A stretch of DNA of 64,000 nucleotides, taken from positions 124,001-188,000 of the forward strand of contig CAWHMT010000008.1 in assembly GCA_963830455.1 (NCBI GenBank), in the 5' to 3' direction. Position numbers and translations under genes: made by a program. Positions 1 through 8,711 of the stretch are shown here, one piece after another (position 1 is the first letter of the stretch; every line of letters starts with the position of its first letter). The DNA comes from 20CM-2-65-7 sp963830455. Its GTDB lineage: Bacteria > Gemmatimonadota > Gemmatimonadetes > Gemmatimonadales > GWC2-71-9. The notes below the pieces were generated by a model. The model was not told the origin of the DNA. It saw only the letters and a list, made by a program, of their open reading frames with translations, and did not search any database.

Positions 1-1167
1 CGGATCGTGGCCGCCGAAGAAGGTCCACGTGCCCTTGCCGAGCTCGCCGCGGATGTACTTCACCCAGGGCGCGCCTTCTTCGTCGGCCAGAACCGTCACG
101 CCCGGCTTCAGCCGGGTGCGCGAGAACGACGTCGTCAGCCCGTAGAAGTCCGGGACCGTCTGGCGATGGTCCTGCACCAGCATCGTCGGGACCGGATCGA
201 TCTTGGCGCTGAAGTTGAAGAGCTTGAACGCGCCGAGCGGCTGGCGGCGCGAGCCGCCGTTGACCTGATGCCCGTCGATGTCCGAGAAGCTCGCCACCAG
301 GGGATTCGGCTCCAAGTGCCCCCCCGTGAACGCAAACGCCTGCGACCAGTCGAGCTTGGCGTCGGCATTGGGATCGAGCGGCGAGCCGTCGGCGAATGTC
401 GCGGCGATATCGACATCATGCGCCGCGAGCGCCAGGTCGATCGTCTCGGTGGCGGTGCACATCGCGAACAGGAACCCGCCGTTCTCGACGTAGCCGCGGA
501 TGCTCCGGGAGACCGCCTTCTTGAGCGCGGGCACCGTGGCGAACCCGAGCCGGCGCGCCATGTCGCTGTTGCGCTGCACCATTTCGGCGAGCCACGGGAG
601 CCCAGAGTAGATCAGGAAGAACTTCGAGTACTGCCCGGTGAAGTCTTCGTGATGCAGGTGCAACCAGTCGTAGTCGCGCAGGCCGCCGTTCATCACTTCC
701 GCGTCCCAGATCTTCGTGAACGAAATCCCCGCGTACTGCAGGGCCATCGTGACCGCGTCGTCCCAGGGCGCGGCATTGGGCGGCGCGTACACAGCCACTT
801 TGGGCGCCTTCTCGAGTGGCACGGCGTCCATGTTGTTCGCTTCGATCTCGCCCCGGATCGCGGTGATCGCGCTGTCGACCGGCTCCACGCGAATGCCGTT
901 CAGCGCCGCGTCCCGCCGCAGCGCGTCCAGATCCGGAATCAGAAACGAGCCCCCGCGATAGTTGAGCAGCCACTCGGCTTTGAGGCCGGCCTCGATGGCG
1001 CGGTAGGTGAGGCCGTAGGCCTTGAGGTGGTCGGATTGCGCGTCGTCCATGGGGATCAACAGCGACTGGGCGGTTAGACGGTTAGTCGGATAGACGCTCG
1101 AGAGGCGCCCGCTAACCGTCAAACCGGCTAACCCACTAGCCGTCTTCAGGAAGTCCCGCCGCTTCAT
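1..1167 (-). CDS. Secreted 'asparagine synthetase B'-like family protein (C-terminus beyond window)
   Basis: The frame is open from the ATG at 1167 to the window edge (389 codons), so only the extreme C-terminus is missing. The N-terminus MKRRDFLKTASGLAG resembles a Tat signal with paired arginines. The mature part contains IPMDDAQSDHLKAYG, WLLNYRGGSF, DYDWLHLHHEDFTGQY and GGFLFAMCTATET, which I recognise from a conserved secreted family usually annotated 'asparagine synthetase B'. No AsnB glutaminase or synthetase motif is visible, and the fold looks more like a ThuA/class-I-amidotransferase sandwich (inference). It is the last gene of a minus-strand operon and overlaps the TPR gene by 4 bp (ATGA). 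A repeat (1071-1144) encodes part of its leader. Function unknown. Confidence 0.75.
   Translation of the reverse strand, partial: MKRRDFLKTASGLAGLTVSGRLSSVYPTNRLTAQSLLIPMDDAQSDHLKAYGLTYRAIEAGLKAEWLLNYRGGSFLIPDLDALRRDAALNGIRVEPVDSAITAIRGEIEANNMDAVPLEKAPKVAVYAPPNAAPWDDAVTMALQYAGISFTKIWDAEVMNGGLRDYDWLHLHHEDFTGQYSKFFLIYSGLPWLAEMVQRNSDMARRLGFATVPALKKAVSRSIRGYVENGGFLFAMCTATETIDLALAAHDVDIAATFADGSPLDPNADAKLDWSQAFAFTGGHLEPNPLVASFSDIDGHQVNGGSRRQPLGAFKLFNFSAKIDPVPTMLVQDHRQTVPDFYGLTTSFSRTRLKPGVTVLADEEGAPWVKYIRGELGKGTWTFFGGHDP
1071..1144. repeat. Family A inverted repeat, copy 1 (in a leader-peptide region)
   Basis: On the plus strand the left arm reads cggttagacggttagtcgg and the right arm gctaaccgtcaaaccggc, followed by taacccactagccgtc. 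The arms are degenerate reverse complements. The element lies in frame in codons 8-32 of the secreted protein ending at 1167. Copies 2 (6751-6854) and 3 (58208-58282) share the GGTTAGACGGTTAG arm and the CACTAGCC flank. Confidence 0.6.
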
Positions 1168-2897
1168 GATTTCGGAATCACGCCCCGCGCCCGCTCGAGC
1201 ACGCGCCGAGCCTCGGGCACGAACGCGCTGTTCGGATACGTCAGAATCAGATGCTCGAGATGCGGAATGGCTTCGGATGCGCGCCCGCTGCGTATGAGCA
1301 CGCGGCTCCATTCGAGCTCGGCCGCCGGCGACGCCGCGCTTTCCGACCCGTTGCCGGTGCGGACGATTTCGTCGAACAGGGCGATGGCCGTCGTCTCATG
1401 GTCGCCGCCGGCGCGCGCCGCCGCCTGGCCGGCGAGCAGCAACACCTCGAGGCGGCCGCCTTCCACCGGGAGCTTGTACGCCGCGCGCCGCAGCCCGGCG
1501 ACCGCGGTCGCGGTATCCCCGCGCGCGAGCGTCAGCAACGCCGAGCCGAGCTCCGGGCTCGACTCGACCTGAATGCGCTGGAGCATCGCCATCATCGCCG
1601 TGCGCTCGGTCGCGGCGGCGCGATCGGTGGCATACGGACCCGCCATCCGGAACGCCTCCATCGCGCCCCTCAGGTGGCCGCGATAGAGCTCGATCCAGCC
1701 GTGCTGGGCGATCGCGGCAACGCTCGAGTCATCCCCCAGCGCCGCGGCGGCCCGGTCGATCTCGCCGCGCGCGATCCGCGCCCTGGCGAGCGCGAGGCGC
1801 AACCCGGCGCGGTCGTCCGCCGTGAGTCCCGGGCTCGCCGCGAGACGCTGCTCGACGACGTCGAGTTGGCCGTCGGCGATCAGCACTTCCAGCAGCGCGG
1901 CCTGTGCCACTGCATGGGTTTCGCCAGGCACACCGGGCTCCGTCGCGAGTCCTTCGAGCACCTTGCGGGCGGCGGCGCGATCGCCGCCCTCCAGCAGCTC
2001 GCGCACCGCTTCGGCGCGCGCGCGCTCGGCGAGCGGCGACGGGACGAGATCAGCCCAGCGGTTCAACGCGAGGCCGCGCACGCGATGGCCCTCGGGTGTC
2101 GAGAGCGAACCCGCGAGATCGGCGAAGCGCCGCAGGGCGGGTTGCGCTTCGCTGTCGGTGAGTGTCGGCTCGAGCAGGGCCCACGCCGCAGTCGGCTGTC
2201 CCCAGCTGAGCAGCACTTCGGCGCCGACGCGCTTCGCGCGCACCGGCGCGTCCGGCGCCGTGAACAGACGGGCGATCCGATCGCGCGCCGCCACGGGAGC
2301 TTCGGCGAGCTGGCTCGCGGCGTTGGGCCCGACGTCGGCCGAGCGCGTAACGGCGCGGCCCCATTCGGCGGCGGCCGCCTCCCAATTGCCGGCGCGCTGC
2401 TCCAGCTCCGCCAGCTCGATGGCGAGCGTCCCGTCACCGCCCAGCGCCCTCCGGCCCGTGAGATAGGCGCGTCGTGCCTCATCCCATTGGCGGTGATCGG
2501 CGAGCGCGAGCCCCCACTCGCGGTACGGCTGTTCGCTGTGCGGCGCGGAGGCGGCCCAGCGACGCACCACCGCCTCCAGCGAATCGGGCTGGTTCAAGGC
2601 CGCGTACACCCGCAGCTCGAGACTGCGCACGGCGCCGTTCTCGGGGCTGCGCGCGCGCGCCCGCTGCACCAGCGGGAGCAGCTCGGGCATCCGGTTCAAC
2701 ACGAACAGCGTGCGCTCGAGACCGAGGAGCGCGGGGACATTCACGGGATCGGCGCGGACCGTCGTGAAGTAGACCGACGCCGCATCGGCGTAGCGACCGG
2801 AGCGCTCCAGCTCGAACCCGGGGCTGATGGCTTGCGCCGCCGCCCAAGCGGGAATCACGAGCAGGAGCCAGAGCGCGGCGTTAGCGCTTCGGCTCAT
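1164..2897 (-). CDS. Secreted tetratricopeptide-repeat protein
   Basis: This is a 577-aa protein with a signal peptide (residues 1-22, ending WAAAQA). It is followed by helical repeats of TPR type: ELERSGRYADAASVYFTTV near the start and SEAIPHLEHLILTYPNSAF at the end, the latter like outer-membrane assembly TPRs (BamD/YbgF style). No catalytic motif is visible. It overlaps the DUF4175 gene upstream by 17 bp and the next gene downstream by 4 bp, so translation is probably coupled. By analogy with similar clusters it may be a periplasmic scaffold, but its partner is not evident. Confidence 0.8.
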   Translation of the reverse strand: MSRSANAALWLLLVIPAWAAAQAISPGFELERSGRYADAASVYFTTVRADPVNVPALLGLERTLFVLNRMPELLPLVQRARARSPENGAVRSLELRVYAALNQPDSLEAVVRRWAASAPHSEQPYREWGLALADHRQWDEARRAYLTGRRALGGDGTLAIELAELEQRAGNWEAAAAEWGRAVTRSADVGPNAASQLAEAPVAARDRIARLFTAPDAPVRAKRVGAEVLLSWGQPTAAWALLEPTLTDSEAQPALRRFADLAGSLSTPEGHRVRGLALNRWADLVPSPLAERARAEAVRELLEGGDRAAARKVLEGLATEPGVPGETHAVAQAALLEVLIADGQLDVVEQRLAASPGLTADDRAGLRLALARARIARGEIDRAAAALGDDSSVAAIAQHGWIELYRGHLRGAMEAFRMAGPYATDRAAATERTAMMAMLQRIQVESSPELGSALLTLARGDTATAVAGLRRAAYKLPVEGGRLEVLLLAGQAAARAGGDHETTAIALFDEIVRTGNGSESAASPAAELEWSRVLIRSGRASEAIPHLEHLILTYPNSAFVPEARRVLERARGVIPKS

Positions 2898-5800
2898 TCA
2901 GCCTGCGGAAGTACTCGAGCACCATGCGCCGCTGCTCGGGGGTGAGCCCCGTCAGCTCGTCCCACGTCGGGTAGCGCACGCGTGCGCCCGTGCCGGTGGC
3001 GCCGGGCAGGAGCGCACCGGGAATGCGGACGCTATCGCCGGTGGCCGAGCGACTGACGCGCTCTTTCTCCTGATCCGGCTCCTCGCCGGCGAGGCTGCGA
3101 CCGGCATCGAGCAGCTTGCGGTAGAGGCGCTCCTGGCGCTCGATGATGCGGCGATCGAGCCGTCCCGCCTCGAGCTGGCGTGCCAGCTCCCGCGCTTCCT
3201 CGGCGAGCTCGCCCGCGGCGCTGGCGTCGCCACCCGCCTGGAGGCGCTCGAGCTGTTGGGCGAGCGCGCGCTGCTGAGCCGCGAGCTGGCGCAGCCGCTG
3301 CATCACGGCGTCCCCGCCGGGCGCCATCATCGGCAGGAGGCCCTGCGCGTCGCCGTTCATCCCCTGCTGCTGCTGCGCCATGCGCGCGAGCTGTTCCAGC
3401 GCCTCTTGAAATCCGGAGCCGGACTGCGCGCCCGCGACCTGCTGGGCCGAACGTACCAGGGCATGCGCAGTCGCATTGAGCGCGTCGAGCGCCTGTTCGG
3501 CAAACGGCGCGGCGCTCGCGGGATTCGGATCGCCCTGCTCGAGCTGCTCGCGCGCCTGCTTCATCTGATTCTGCGCGAACCCGAGCGCCGCCTCGAGCTG
3601 CGGCGACACGAGCGCGTGCCGCCCGGCGGCCTCACTGATCTGTTGCTCGATCGCGCGCGTCCCCTCTTCAATCGACGCCTGGCGAGCCCTGGTATTCGCG
3701 CCGGCTTCCCCAGCGCGCAGTGCCTCGGCCACTTCTTCCTGGCGGTGCGCGAGCGCGGCCGTCTCCGACAGCGCGCGGTTCAACGCATCCAGCGTCTCCT
3801 GCCGCCATGCCGCGGCCAGGGAATCGCGGCGCTGCCGCAGCTGATCCGGGAGCTGCGACAGCGAGTCCGCCGCCTCCTGACCGGCTCTGCGCGCGGTGCG
3901 CGCGTCGCGCTGCTGGGCGGCGTCGGCCGCTTGCTGCATCGCCCGCTGCGCGCCGCGGGCCGCCTGCTGGGGCGCCTCGAGCGGCACGTTCTGGCCGGCG
4001 CGCTCGACGCCCCGTGCCAGCGAATCGGCAGCCGCGGCGAGATCGCGCTCGGCGGCGACCGCGGCGGAGTCGGCGCGCTGGGCGTCTTCCCTCGTCCAGT
4101 CTTCCTGGCGGCGCTGCAGGTCCTCCGCATCCTTCGCGAGCGAGGCGAGCTCACCTTCCATCGCCGCGCGCCGGAACAATTCCTCGCTGCGCTCCAGCTC
4201 GCGCCGCAACTGCTGCTGCGCCTCGGCGAGCCGCTGCAGCGCCTGGCGCGTGGCATCGGGATCGAGACGCGCGAGCGCCTCCTGGAGCTCGCGCAGCCGC
4301 TGCTCGAGCTCGGGCGTCAGCGCCCGTTGCAGCAGCTCCTGCACTTCGGCCAACCGCTTCTGGAACGCGGTGTCGTCCACGCCCGCGGCCTGCGCGGCGC
4401 GCGCGATTTCTTCCATCGCCTGCGCCAGCTCCTGCACCCGCTGCGACATCGCCGCCTGATCGCGGGCGATCTCCTCCGCGCGCTGGGTGGACTGGAACGA
4501 CATCGTTCCGCCCTGCTGATTGCTGCGAGCGTCCGGCCGCACCGCCGCGCGTCCGTCCGCATCCCGGCTGCGCTCCTGCGCCAGGTCTCGCGTGCGCTCG
4601 CTCAGCTCGCGTTGGGCGGCGGACACGGAATCGCCCGCGTTTAGGGCCGCGCGCGCGGCCTCGCGCGCCTGGGCACGCAGCTCTTCCATACTCGGGAGTC
4701 GCAGCGCGATCTCCGGGCTCCTGCCGCGATGCGGCGTCGGCGCATTGTCCCAGGCTTCGAGGTACAGCCGCAGCGTGTCGCCGGGCAGCAACCCGCGCCG
4801 CTCCGCGTCCAGCTGACCCTGCACGATGGCGCGGTCACCCACGCCGCTCACGTCGAGCGACTCGCGCACGGCCTCCCCGATCCGGCCCGTGCGGCTCACA
4901 CGCCAGCTCACGACGGACAGGCGCGCGATGCCATGATCGTCCCGGACATCCGCGACGAGCTGCTGGCGCATGGAAATCGGCAGCGTGGTATCCCGCCCCG
5001 GCACGGGCAGCGCAACGACGGGCGCGGAGTCGGGGACGATCACGAGCCGCAGCTCCGGAGGGTCCCCTTCGAGCGGCGCGCCATCCGCCGCGCGCGCCTC
5101 GAGCCGCCACATGCCGCTCACCGAGGGCGTAAAGCGCCCTTCGATCTGCGTGCCATCGACGCGCAGGCTTTCCGTGCGCTCGGCGTTTCCCAAAATCCAG
5201 CGGGCGCCGCCCAACGGCACACTGGCGGTTCCGGCCGTGATGATCGAAGTGCCGGCCGGCAGCGCGATGACGTCGGATCCCACCAGCAGCGGCTCGTCGG
5301 AACGTTCGAGATATGAAGGAAAGCGTGCCGTCAGGCCGATGTCGGCCAGGAACGCGGGGAGCGCCACCGAGATTTTGATCTCCGCGCTGCGGCGTGCTCC
5401 GCTCGAGGCGCGGAGGAAGAGATCCGATTCGATCGGACCGAGCTGCTGCATCACGCGTCCTGCGCCGTCGAGCGACAGCAGCGTCGCCTTCCACGGCTCG
5501 CCGGCCCCGCGCGTCCACAGCGTGACGCGCTCGCCGCCGGGCACGGTGAGCGTCGCGGTGACGCGCCCTCCGCGGCGCACCGTCTGGCGGTCGACCGAGA
5601 GACGAACGGGCGCGCGCGCATCCCGCCACGCGCGCACCGGGTGCCAGAATGCGTCCGCGCGCCCCCCCCCCGAGGCCGGCGAGCTGGCGACAAACAACAG
5701 CGCGCCCGCGAGCGCCACCCCTGCCCCGGCGATCACCCGGCGGCGCGTGGTGCGGCGCATCAGACCGTCGACACCGGGCGCAGCGGACGAGACGATGGCG

Positions 5801-6156
5801 GCGGCGCGCGTGTCGGCCGCCGACAGCAAGGCGGCGCTCGATCCACCGCTGCCGGCCGTCGGACTGACCACGCCTACGATGCTGCCGGAGCGCCCGCCGG
5901 CGGTCGATTCGACCAAGCGGCCGACTCTCGGCGGGTCAGCTTCCCGTCGCGTGCGCCGGATGGCCCAGGTGGCCCCGGCGGCGCTGACGAGAATCAGTAC
6001 CCACGCGAGCGTGACGCCCGGAACGGCGGGCGCGAGCACGAGCCCCAGGGCAGCGGCGGCCAGGGCCGCGCCCAGCCCCCCGAGCACGACGGCGAACGCC
6101 CGGGCGCGCGCGTGGGGAGCGCCCAGGCGACGTAGCCGGCGCGCCGTTTCTGTCAT
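2881..6156 (-). CDS. DUF4175-type membrane protein with long coiled coil
   Basis: This 1091-aa protein has two membrane segments near the N-terminus (about residues 20-43 and 48-66) and a third at about 140-156. A beta-rich region of Ig-like character follows (about 170-490). The C-terminal half is strongly charged and Gln/Arg/Glu-rich with heptad character (for example LAEAQQQLRRELERSEELF). This layout matches the DUF4175 family, which often neighbours DUF4159 genes. It overlaps the DUF4159 gene by 4 bp and the TPR gene by 17 bp. It is likely anchored in the inner membrane with its bulk in the periplasm (inference). Function unknown. Confidence 0.75.
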   Translation of the reverse strand: MTETARRLRRLGAPHARARAFAVVLGGLGAALAAAALGLVLAPAVPGVTLAWVLILVSAAGATWAIRRTRREADPPRVGRLVESTAGGRSGSIVGVVSPTAGSGGSSAALLSAADTRAAAIVSSAAPGVDGLMRRTTRRRVIAGAGVALAGALLFVASSPASGGGRADAFWHPVRAWRDARAPVRLSVDRQTVRRGGRVTATLTVPGGERVTLWTRGAGEPWKATLLSLDGAGRVMQQLGPIESDLFLRASSGARRSAEIKISVALPAFLADIGLTARFPSYLERSDEPLLVGSDVIALPAGTSIITAGTASVPLGGARWILGNAERTESLRVDGTQIEGRFTPSVSGMWRLEARAADGAPLEGDPPELRLVIVPDSAPVVALPVPGRDTTLPISMRQQLVADVRDDHGIARLSVVSWRVSRTGRIGEAVRESLDVSGVGDRAIVQGQLDAERRGLLPGDTLRLYLEAWDNAPTPHRGRSPEIALRLPSMEELRAQAREAARAALNAGDSVSAAQRELSERTRDLAQERSRDADGRAAVRPDARSNQQGGTMSFQSTQRAEEIARDQAAMSQRVQELAQAMEEIARAAQAAGVDDTAFQKRLAEVQELLQRALTPELEQRLRELQEALARLDPDATRQALQRLAEAQQQLRRELERSEELFRRAAMEGELASLAKDAEDLQRRQEDWTREDAQRADSAAVAAERDLAAAADSLARGVERAGQNVPLEAPQQAARGAQRAMQQAADAAQQRDARTARRAGQEAADSLSQLPDQLRQRRDSLAAAWRQETLDALNRALSETAALAHRQEEVAEALRAGEAGANTRARQASIEEGTRAIEQQISEAAGRHALVSPQLEAALGFAQNQMKQAREQLEQGDPNPASAAPFAEQALDALNATAHALVRSAQQVAGAQSGSGFQEALEQLARMAQQQQGMNGDAQGLLPMMAPGGDAVMQRLRQLAAQQRALAQQLERLQAGGDASAAGELAEEARELARQLEAGRLDRRIIERQERLYRKLLDAGRSLAGEEPDQEKERVSRSATGDSVRIPGALLPGATGTGARVRYPTWDELTGLTPEQRRMVLEYFRRLNEPKR

Positions 6157-6854
6157 GGCGATCCGCTCACCGCGTACGTGAAGAGGTTCACACCCATCCG
6201 CAACGCCGCCTCATGAAGCTCAGGAGGATCCTTGTGGACATCGGGGTCTTCCCAGCCATCCCCGAGGTCCGACTGATAGGAATAGTATACGACGAGCCGG
6301 TCTCCCAAAAAAATGCCGAACCCCTGCGCGGGCAGCCCGTCGTGCTCGTGGATCTTGGGGATCCCCTTTGGGAAGGCGTACACGAGGTTGTAAATCGGGT
6401 GCGTCAACGGCACCTCAACCAGCGGGTGATCCGGGAAAACGCGCGCGATCTCCCGCCGGAACGACGTGTTCATCCCGTAGTTGTCGTCCGCGTGAAAAAA
6501 GCCCCCCTGCTCCAGGTAGCGACGGAGGTTCCGGATCTCGAGATCGGAGAAGCGCACGTTGCCGTGACCCGTCATATAGATGTAAGGAACATCCCAGAGT
6601 TCGGGTCCGGTCAGCGTGACCACCCGCTCGCGATCGGCGACCGACAACGTTGTGCGCTCGCGCAGCGCTTTCAGCAGGTTCGGAAGGCTGGAGGGGTTGG
6701 CGTACCAGTCGCCCCCGCCATCGTAGTGAAGGCGGCCGATCGTAAGCGAAGCGGCTAGACGGTTAGACGGTTGGACGGTTAGCGGGCCCACCGCAACCAA
6801 CGTCAGCAGCGCCGACATTCCTAACCGTCTAACCGTCCAACCACTAGCCGTCAT
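6153..6854 (-). CDS. DUF4159 domain-containing secreted protein
   Basis: This 233-aa protein carries the DUF4159 signature: TIGRLHYDGGGDWYANPSSL, then ELWDVPYIYMTGHGNVRFSD, NLRRYLEQGGFFHADDNYG and GDRLVVYYSYQSDLGDGWED. The fold is probably a class-I-amidotransferase-like sandwich, but no catalytic triad is obvious. The N-terminus is an unusual signal sequence (MTASGWTVRRLGMSALLTL) encoded almost entirely by an inverted repeat at 6751-6854. It lies between rsmI and the DUF4175 gene, overlapping each by 4 bp, which suggests one transcript. Confidence 0.85.
   Translation of the reverse strand: MTASGWTVRRLGMSALLTLVAVGPLTVQPSNRLAASLTIGRLHYDGGGDWYANPSSLPNLLKALRERTTLSVADRERVVTLTGPELWDVPYIYMTGHGNVRFSDLEIRNLRRYLEQGGFFHADDNYGMNTSFRREIARVFPDHPLVEVPLTHPIYNLVYAFPKGIPKIHEHDGLPAQGFGIFLGDRLVVYYSYQSDLGDGWEDPDVHKDPPELHEAALRMGVNLFTYAVSGSP
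6751..6854. repeat. Family A inverted repeat, copy 2 (encodes the DUF4159 signal peptide)
   Basis: The plus-strand left arm (6751-6783) contains ctagacggttagacggtt and ends gacggttagc. The right arm (6820-6853) contains ctaaccgtctaaccgtcc and then aaccactagccgtc. About 36 bases separate the arms. On the gene strand the arms encode TVRRL and LTVQPSNRL, the same peptides as copy 3. Confidence 0.7.
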
Positions 6855-7678
6855 AGTTCATTCACCAATCTGTACGCCGCATTCCGTGAAATTCCTGTCT
6901 CCTCGGCAACCCTTTCAGCGACATCCTTGCGCGATAGCCCGGAAGCCAGTAGAGCCTTCGCCCGATCGCTCGGATCGACACGCGGCTCATCAGCGCGCGG
7001 CTTGCCGGTGCCGGCGACGACTACCGTAACCTCGCCCCGCGGCGGTGCCTGGGCATAGTGCTCTGACAAATCCTGCAACGTCCCCGAACGTGTCTCTTCG
7101 AATACCTTGGTCAACTCTCGAGAGACGGCCACCTGCCTTTCGGGACCACACACTTCGATCAGATCGGCGAGCAGTTGCGTGACGCGGTTGGGCGATTCAA
7201 AGACCACCACGGTCCATTCCGAAGAGGCGGCGGTCAAGAGCAAACGGCGGCGGTCGCTCCCTTTACGAGGCAGAAATCCAAGGAACAAATAGCGGTCACC
7301 GCTGATGCCGGATACCGACAGGCTCGCTGCGACGGCGGTCGGTCCTGGAATCGTCACGATCGGGATCCCCCGTTCTCGAGCGGCCGCGACAAGCTCGACG
7401 CCGGGATCGCTGATCGCCGGCGTTCCGGCATCGGTGATCAGGGCCACGTCCCCGCCCTTTGATAGGATGCGCAGGATGCGCTCCAGGGCGCGTGCCGACG
7501 AATGGGCGTGGAAACTGATCAGCTCCGCCCGGGAGCCGGCGTGATGGAGGAGCGGTTTGGAGTGGCGCGTGTCTTCGGCGGCGACGGCCGCCACCCGCGT
7601 CAGCGTGTCGGCCGCGCGCGGCGAGAGATCGCCGAGGTTCCCGAGTGGCGTGGCGACAACGTAGAGGGTGCCGGCCAC
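6851..7678 (-). CDS. rsmI: 16S rRNA (cytidine(1402)-2'-O)-methyltransferase
   Basis: RsmI 2'-O-methylates C1402 in the ribosomal P-site region using SAM. The 275-aa product opens with GTLYVVATPLGNLGDLSPRA and continues with AAEDTRHSKPLL, ALITDAGTPAISDPG and PIVTIPGPTAVAASLSVSG, all tetrapyrrole-methylase-fold RsmI signatures. The C-terminus (SRKDVAERVAEETGISRN) is the usual helix-turn-helix-like tail. Length is typical. It overlaps the DUF4159 gene by 4 bp and follows the unknown 337-aa gene with a 1-bp gap. Confidence 0.95.
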   Translation of the reverse strand: MAGTLYVVATPLGNLGDLSPRAADTLTRVAAVAAEDTRHSKPLLHHAGSRAELISFHAHSSARALERILRILSKGGDVALITDAGTPAISDPGVELVAAARERGIPIVTIPGPTAVAASLSVSGISGDRYLFLGFLPRKGSDRRRLLLTAASSEWTVVVFESPNRVTQLLADLIEVCGPERQVAVSRELTKVFEETRSGTLQDLSEHYAQAPPRGEVTVVVAGTGKPRADEPRVDPSDRAKALLASGLSRKDVAERVAEETGISRNAAYRLVNEL

Positions 7679-7679
7679 G

Positions 7680-8693
7680 TCACCACGTCACCCGCCAGGG
7701 GAGCCGGCCGTAGAAACCCGCGGCTTGGAGCACGTAGCGATGCTCGCGCGTTGCGTCCTTCAGCACCTTCGGAGCCGTGCCCGGCATCATGACCTCCGCC
7801 CCTTCGAGGAGCTGCAGGGCCCAATCGGTCAGCGCGGTCGCCAGCTCCTCGGGCCGCACGACCGCGTCCGGCGTGTCGGTCCCGCGCGGGACGGACAGCA
7901 GCGCCAGGGCCTGATGGGTCCCCACGATCGCGGTGGTGACCTTCTGCGCCCGGCGCCTGGCCTCGCCGGGAAACTCGCGCTCGACCGCGTCGACGATGCG
8001 CCAGTACAACTCGCGATAGGTGCTGACCAGCGCGGTGGCGGCCTGCGCGGGAAGGTCGTCGGCAGCGGGAAAGGTGCCAGCGGACATCGCGGGCGCGCTG
8101 CCATCACGTTTTTCGAACAGTGATTCGAGATAGCGGGCGGGGGGCAGGTTCTCCGGCTTGTCGCAGAAATGCCCGCTCAGGTACTTGCCTTGATCGAACT
8201 TCAGGTAGGACACGCGGCCGTTGGAGATCAGCTCGAGCACACCGGTAGTCTTCGCCTGCTGCAGCGCGGGGAAGAACTTGTCCGGCTGATGCACGTCGAT
8301 GGCCCGGGGCTGGTACTCGCCGGCGCACGCGGCGTACATCCACGCGAGCTGCTCCATCGGCGCGGCACAGTAGGTCAGGTCGCCGCGCTCGACTTCTGTG
8401 CGCATGCGTTTCAGCGCTTCGGTGATGGTGATGACGTGGCGGCCGGCGGTGTGCAGCGAGGCGGCGTTGACGGCTTCGCCCTTGCGGAAAAACAACAGCA
8501 CGCATTCGTCAGGCAGGTGCGCGGCGAGATACCCGTCGATGCGGCCGTCGCGGTCGCGTTTGGCATACGCCAGCAGGTTGTCGAGATGAATGAACGCGAG
8601 GCGGGTGCGATGAATGAGCCGGTTCACCTGCGGAAACTGGAGATCCGCGAGGCGCACCGGCGAATTCGTCAGGCGAGCAGTGCTCGCGCGCAT
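7680..8693 (-). CDS. Conserved hypothetical protein with a DUF4388-like segment
   Basis: I do not recognise this 337-aa protein with confidence. Residues about 145-185 (AKTTGVLELISNGRVSYLKF, then DQGKYLSGHFCDKPEN) resemble the GxL...G..f..G...A pattern of DUF4388/PATAN-type domains, which often sit in signalling or motility proteins. The rest is mixed helical and soluble, with no signal peptide or membrane segment. It lies between trxA (18-bp gap) and rsmI (1-bp gap). Alternative in-frame starts exist downstream of residue 1, so the N-terminus is uncertain. Confidence 0.65.
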   Translation of the reverse strand: MRASTARLTNSPVRLADLQFPQVNRLIHRTRLAFIHLDNLLAYAKRDRDGRIDGYLAAHLPDECVLLFFRKGEAVNAASLHTAGRHVITITEALKRMRTEVERGDLTYCAAPMEQLAWMYAACAGEYQPRAIDVHQPDKFFPALQQAKTTGVLELISNGRVSYLKFDQGKYLSGHFCDKPENLPPARYLESLFEKRDGSAPAMSAGTFPAADDLPAQAATALVSTYRELYWRIVDAVEREFPGEARRRAQKVTTAIVGTHQALALLSVPRGTDTPDAVVRPEELATALTDWALQLLEGAEVMMPGTAPKVLKDATREHRYVLQAAGFYGRLPWRVTW

Positions 8694-8711
8694 CAGCCTC
8701 CGCTGAGGAAG

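Noticed and set aside
1..1167. Annotating the first gene as a functional asparagine synthetase B.
   Set aside because: It matches a secreted family carrying that label, but no N-terminal Cys glutaminase or ATP-pyrophosphatase motif is visible and the protein is exported.
6751..6854. Family A repeats as ends of an insertion sequence or integration attachment site.
   Set aside because: No transposase or integrase is nearby, arms are within 20-45 bp of each other and the enclosed DNA is just signal-peptide coding.
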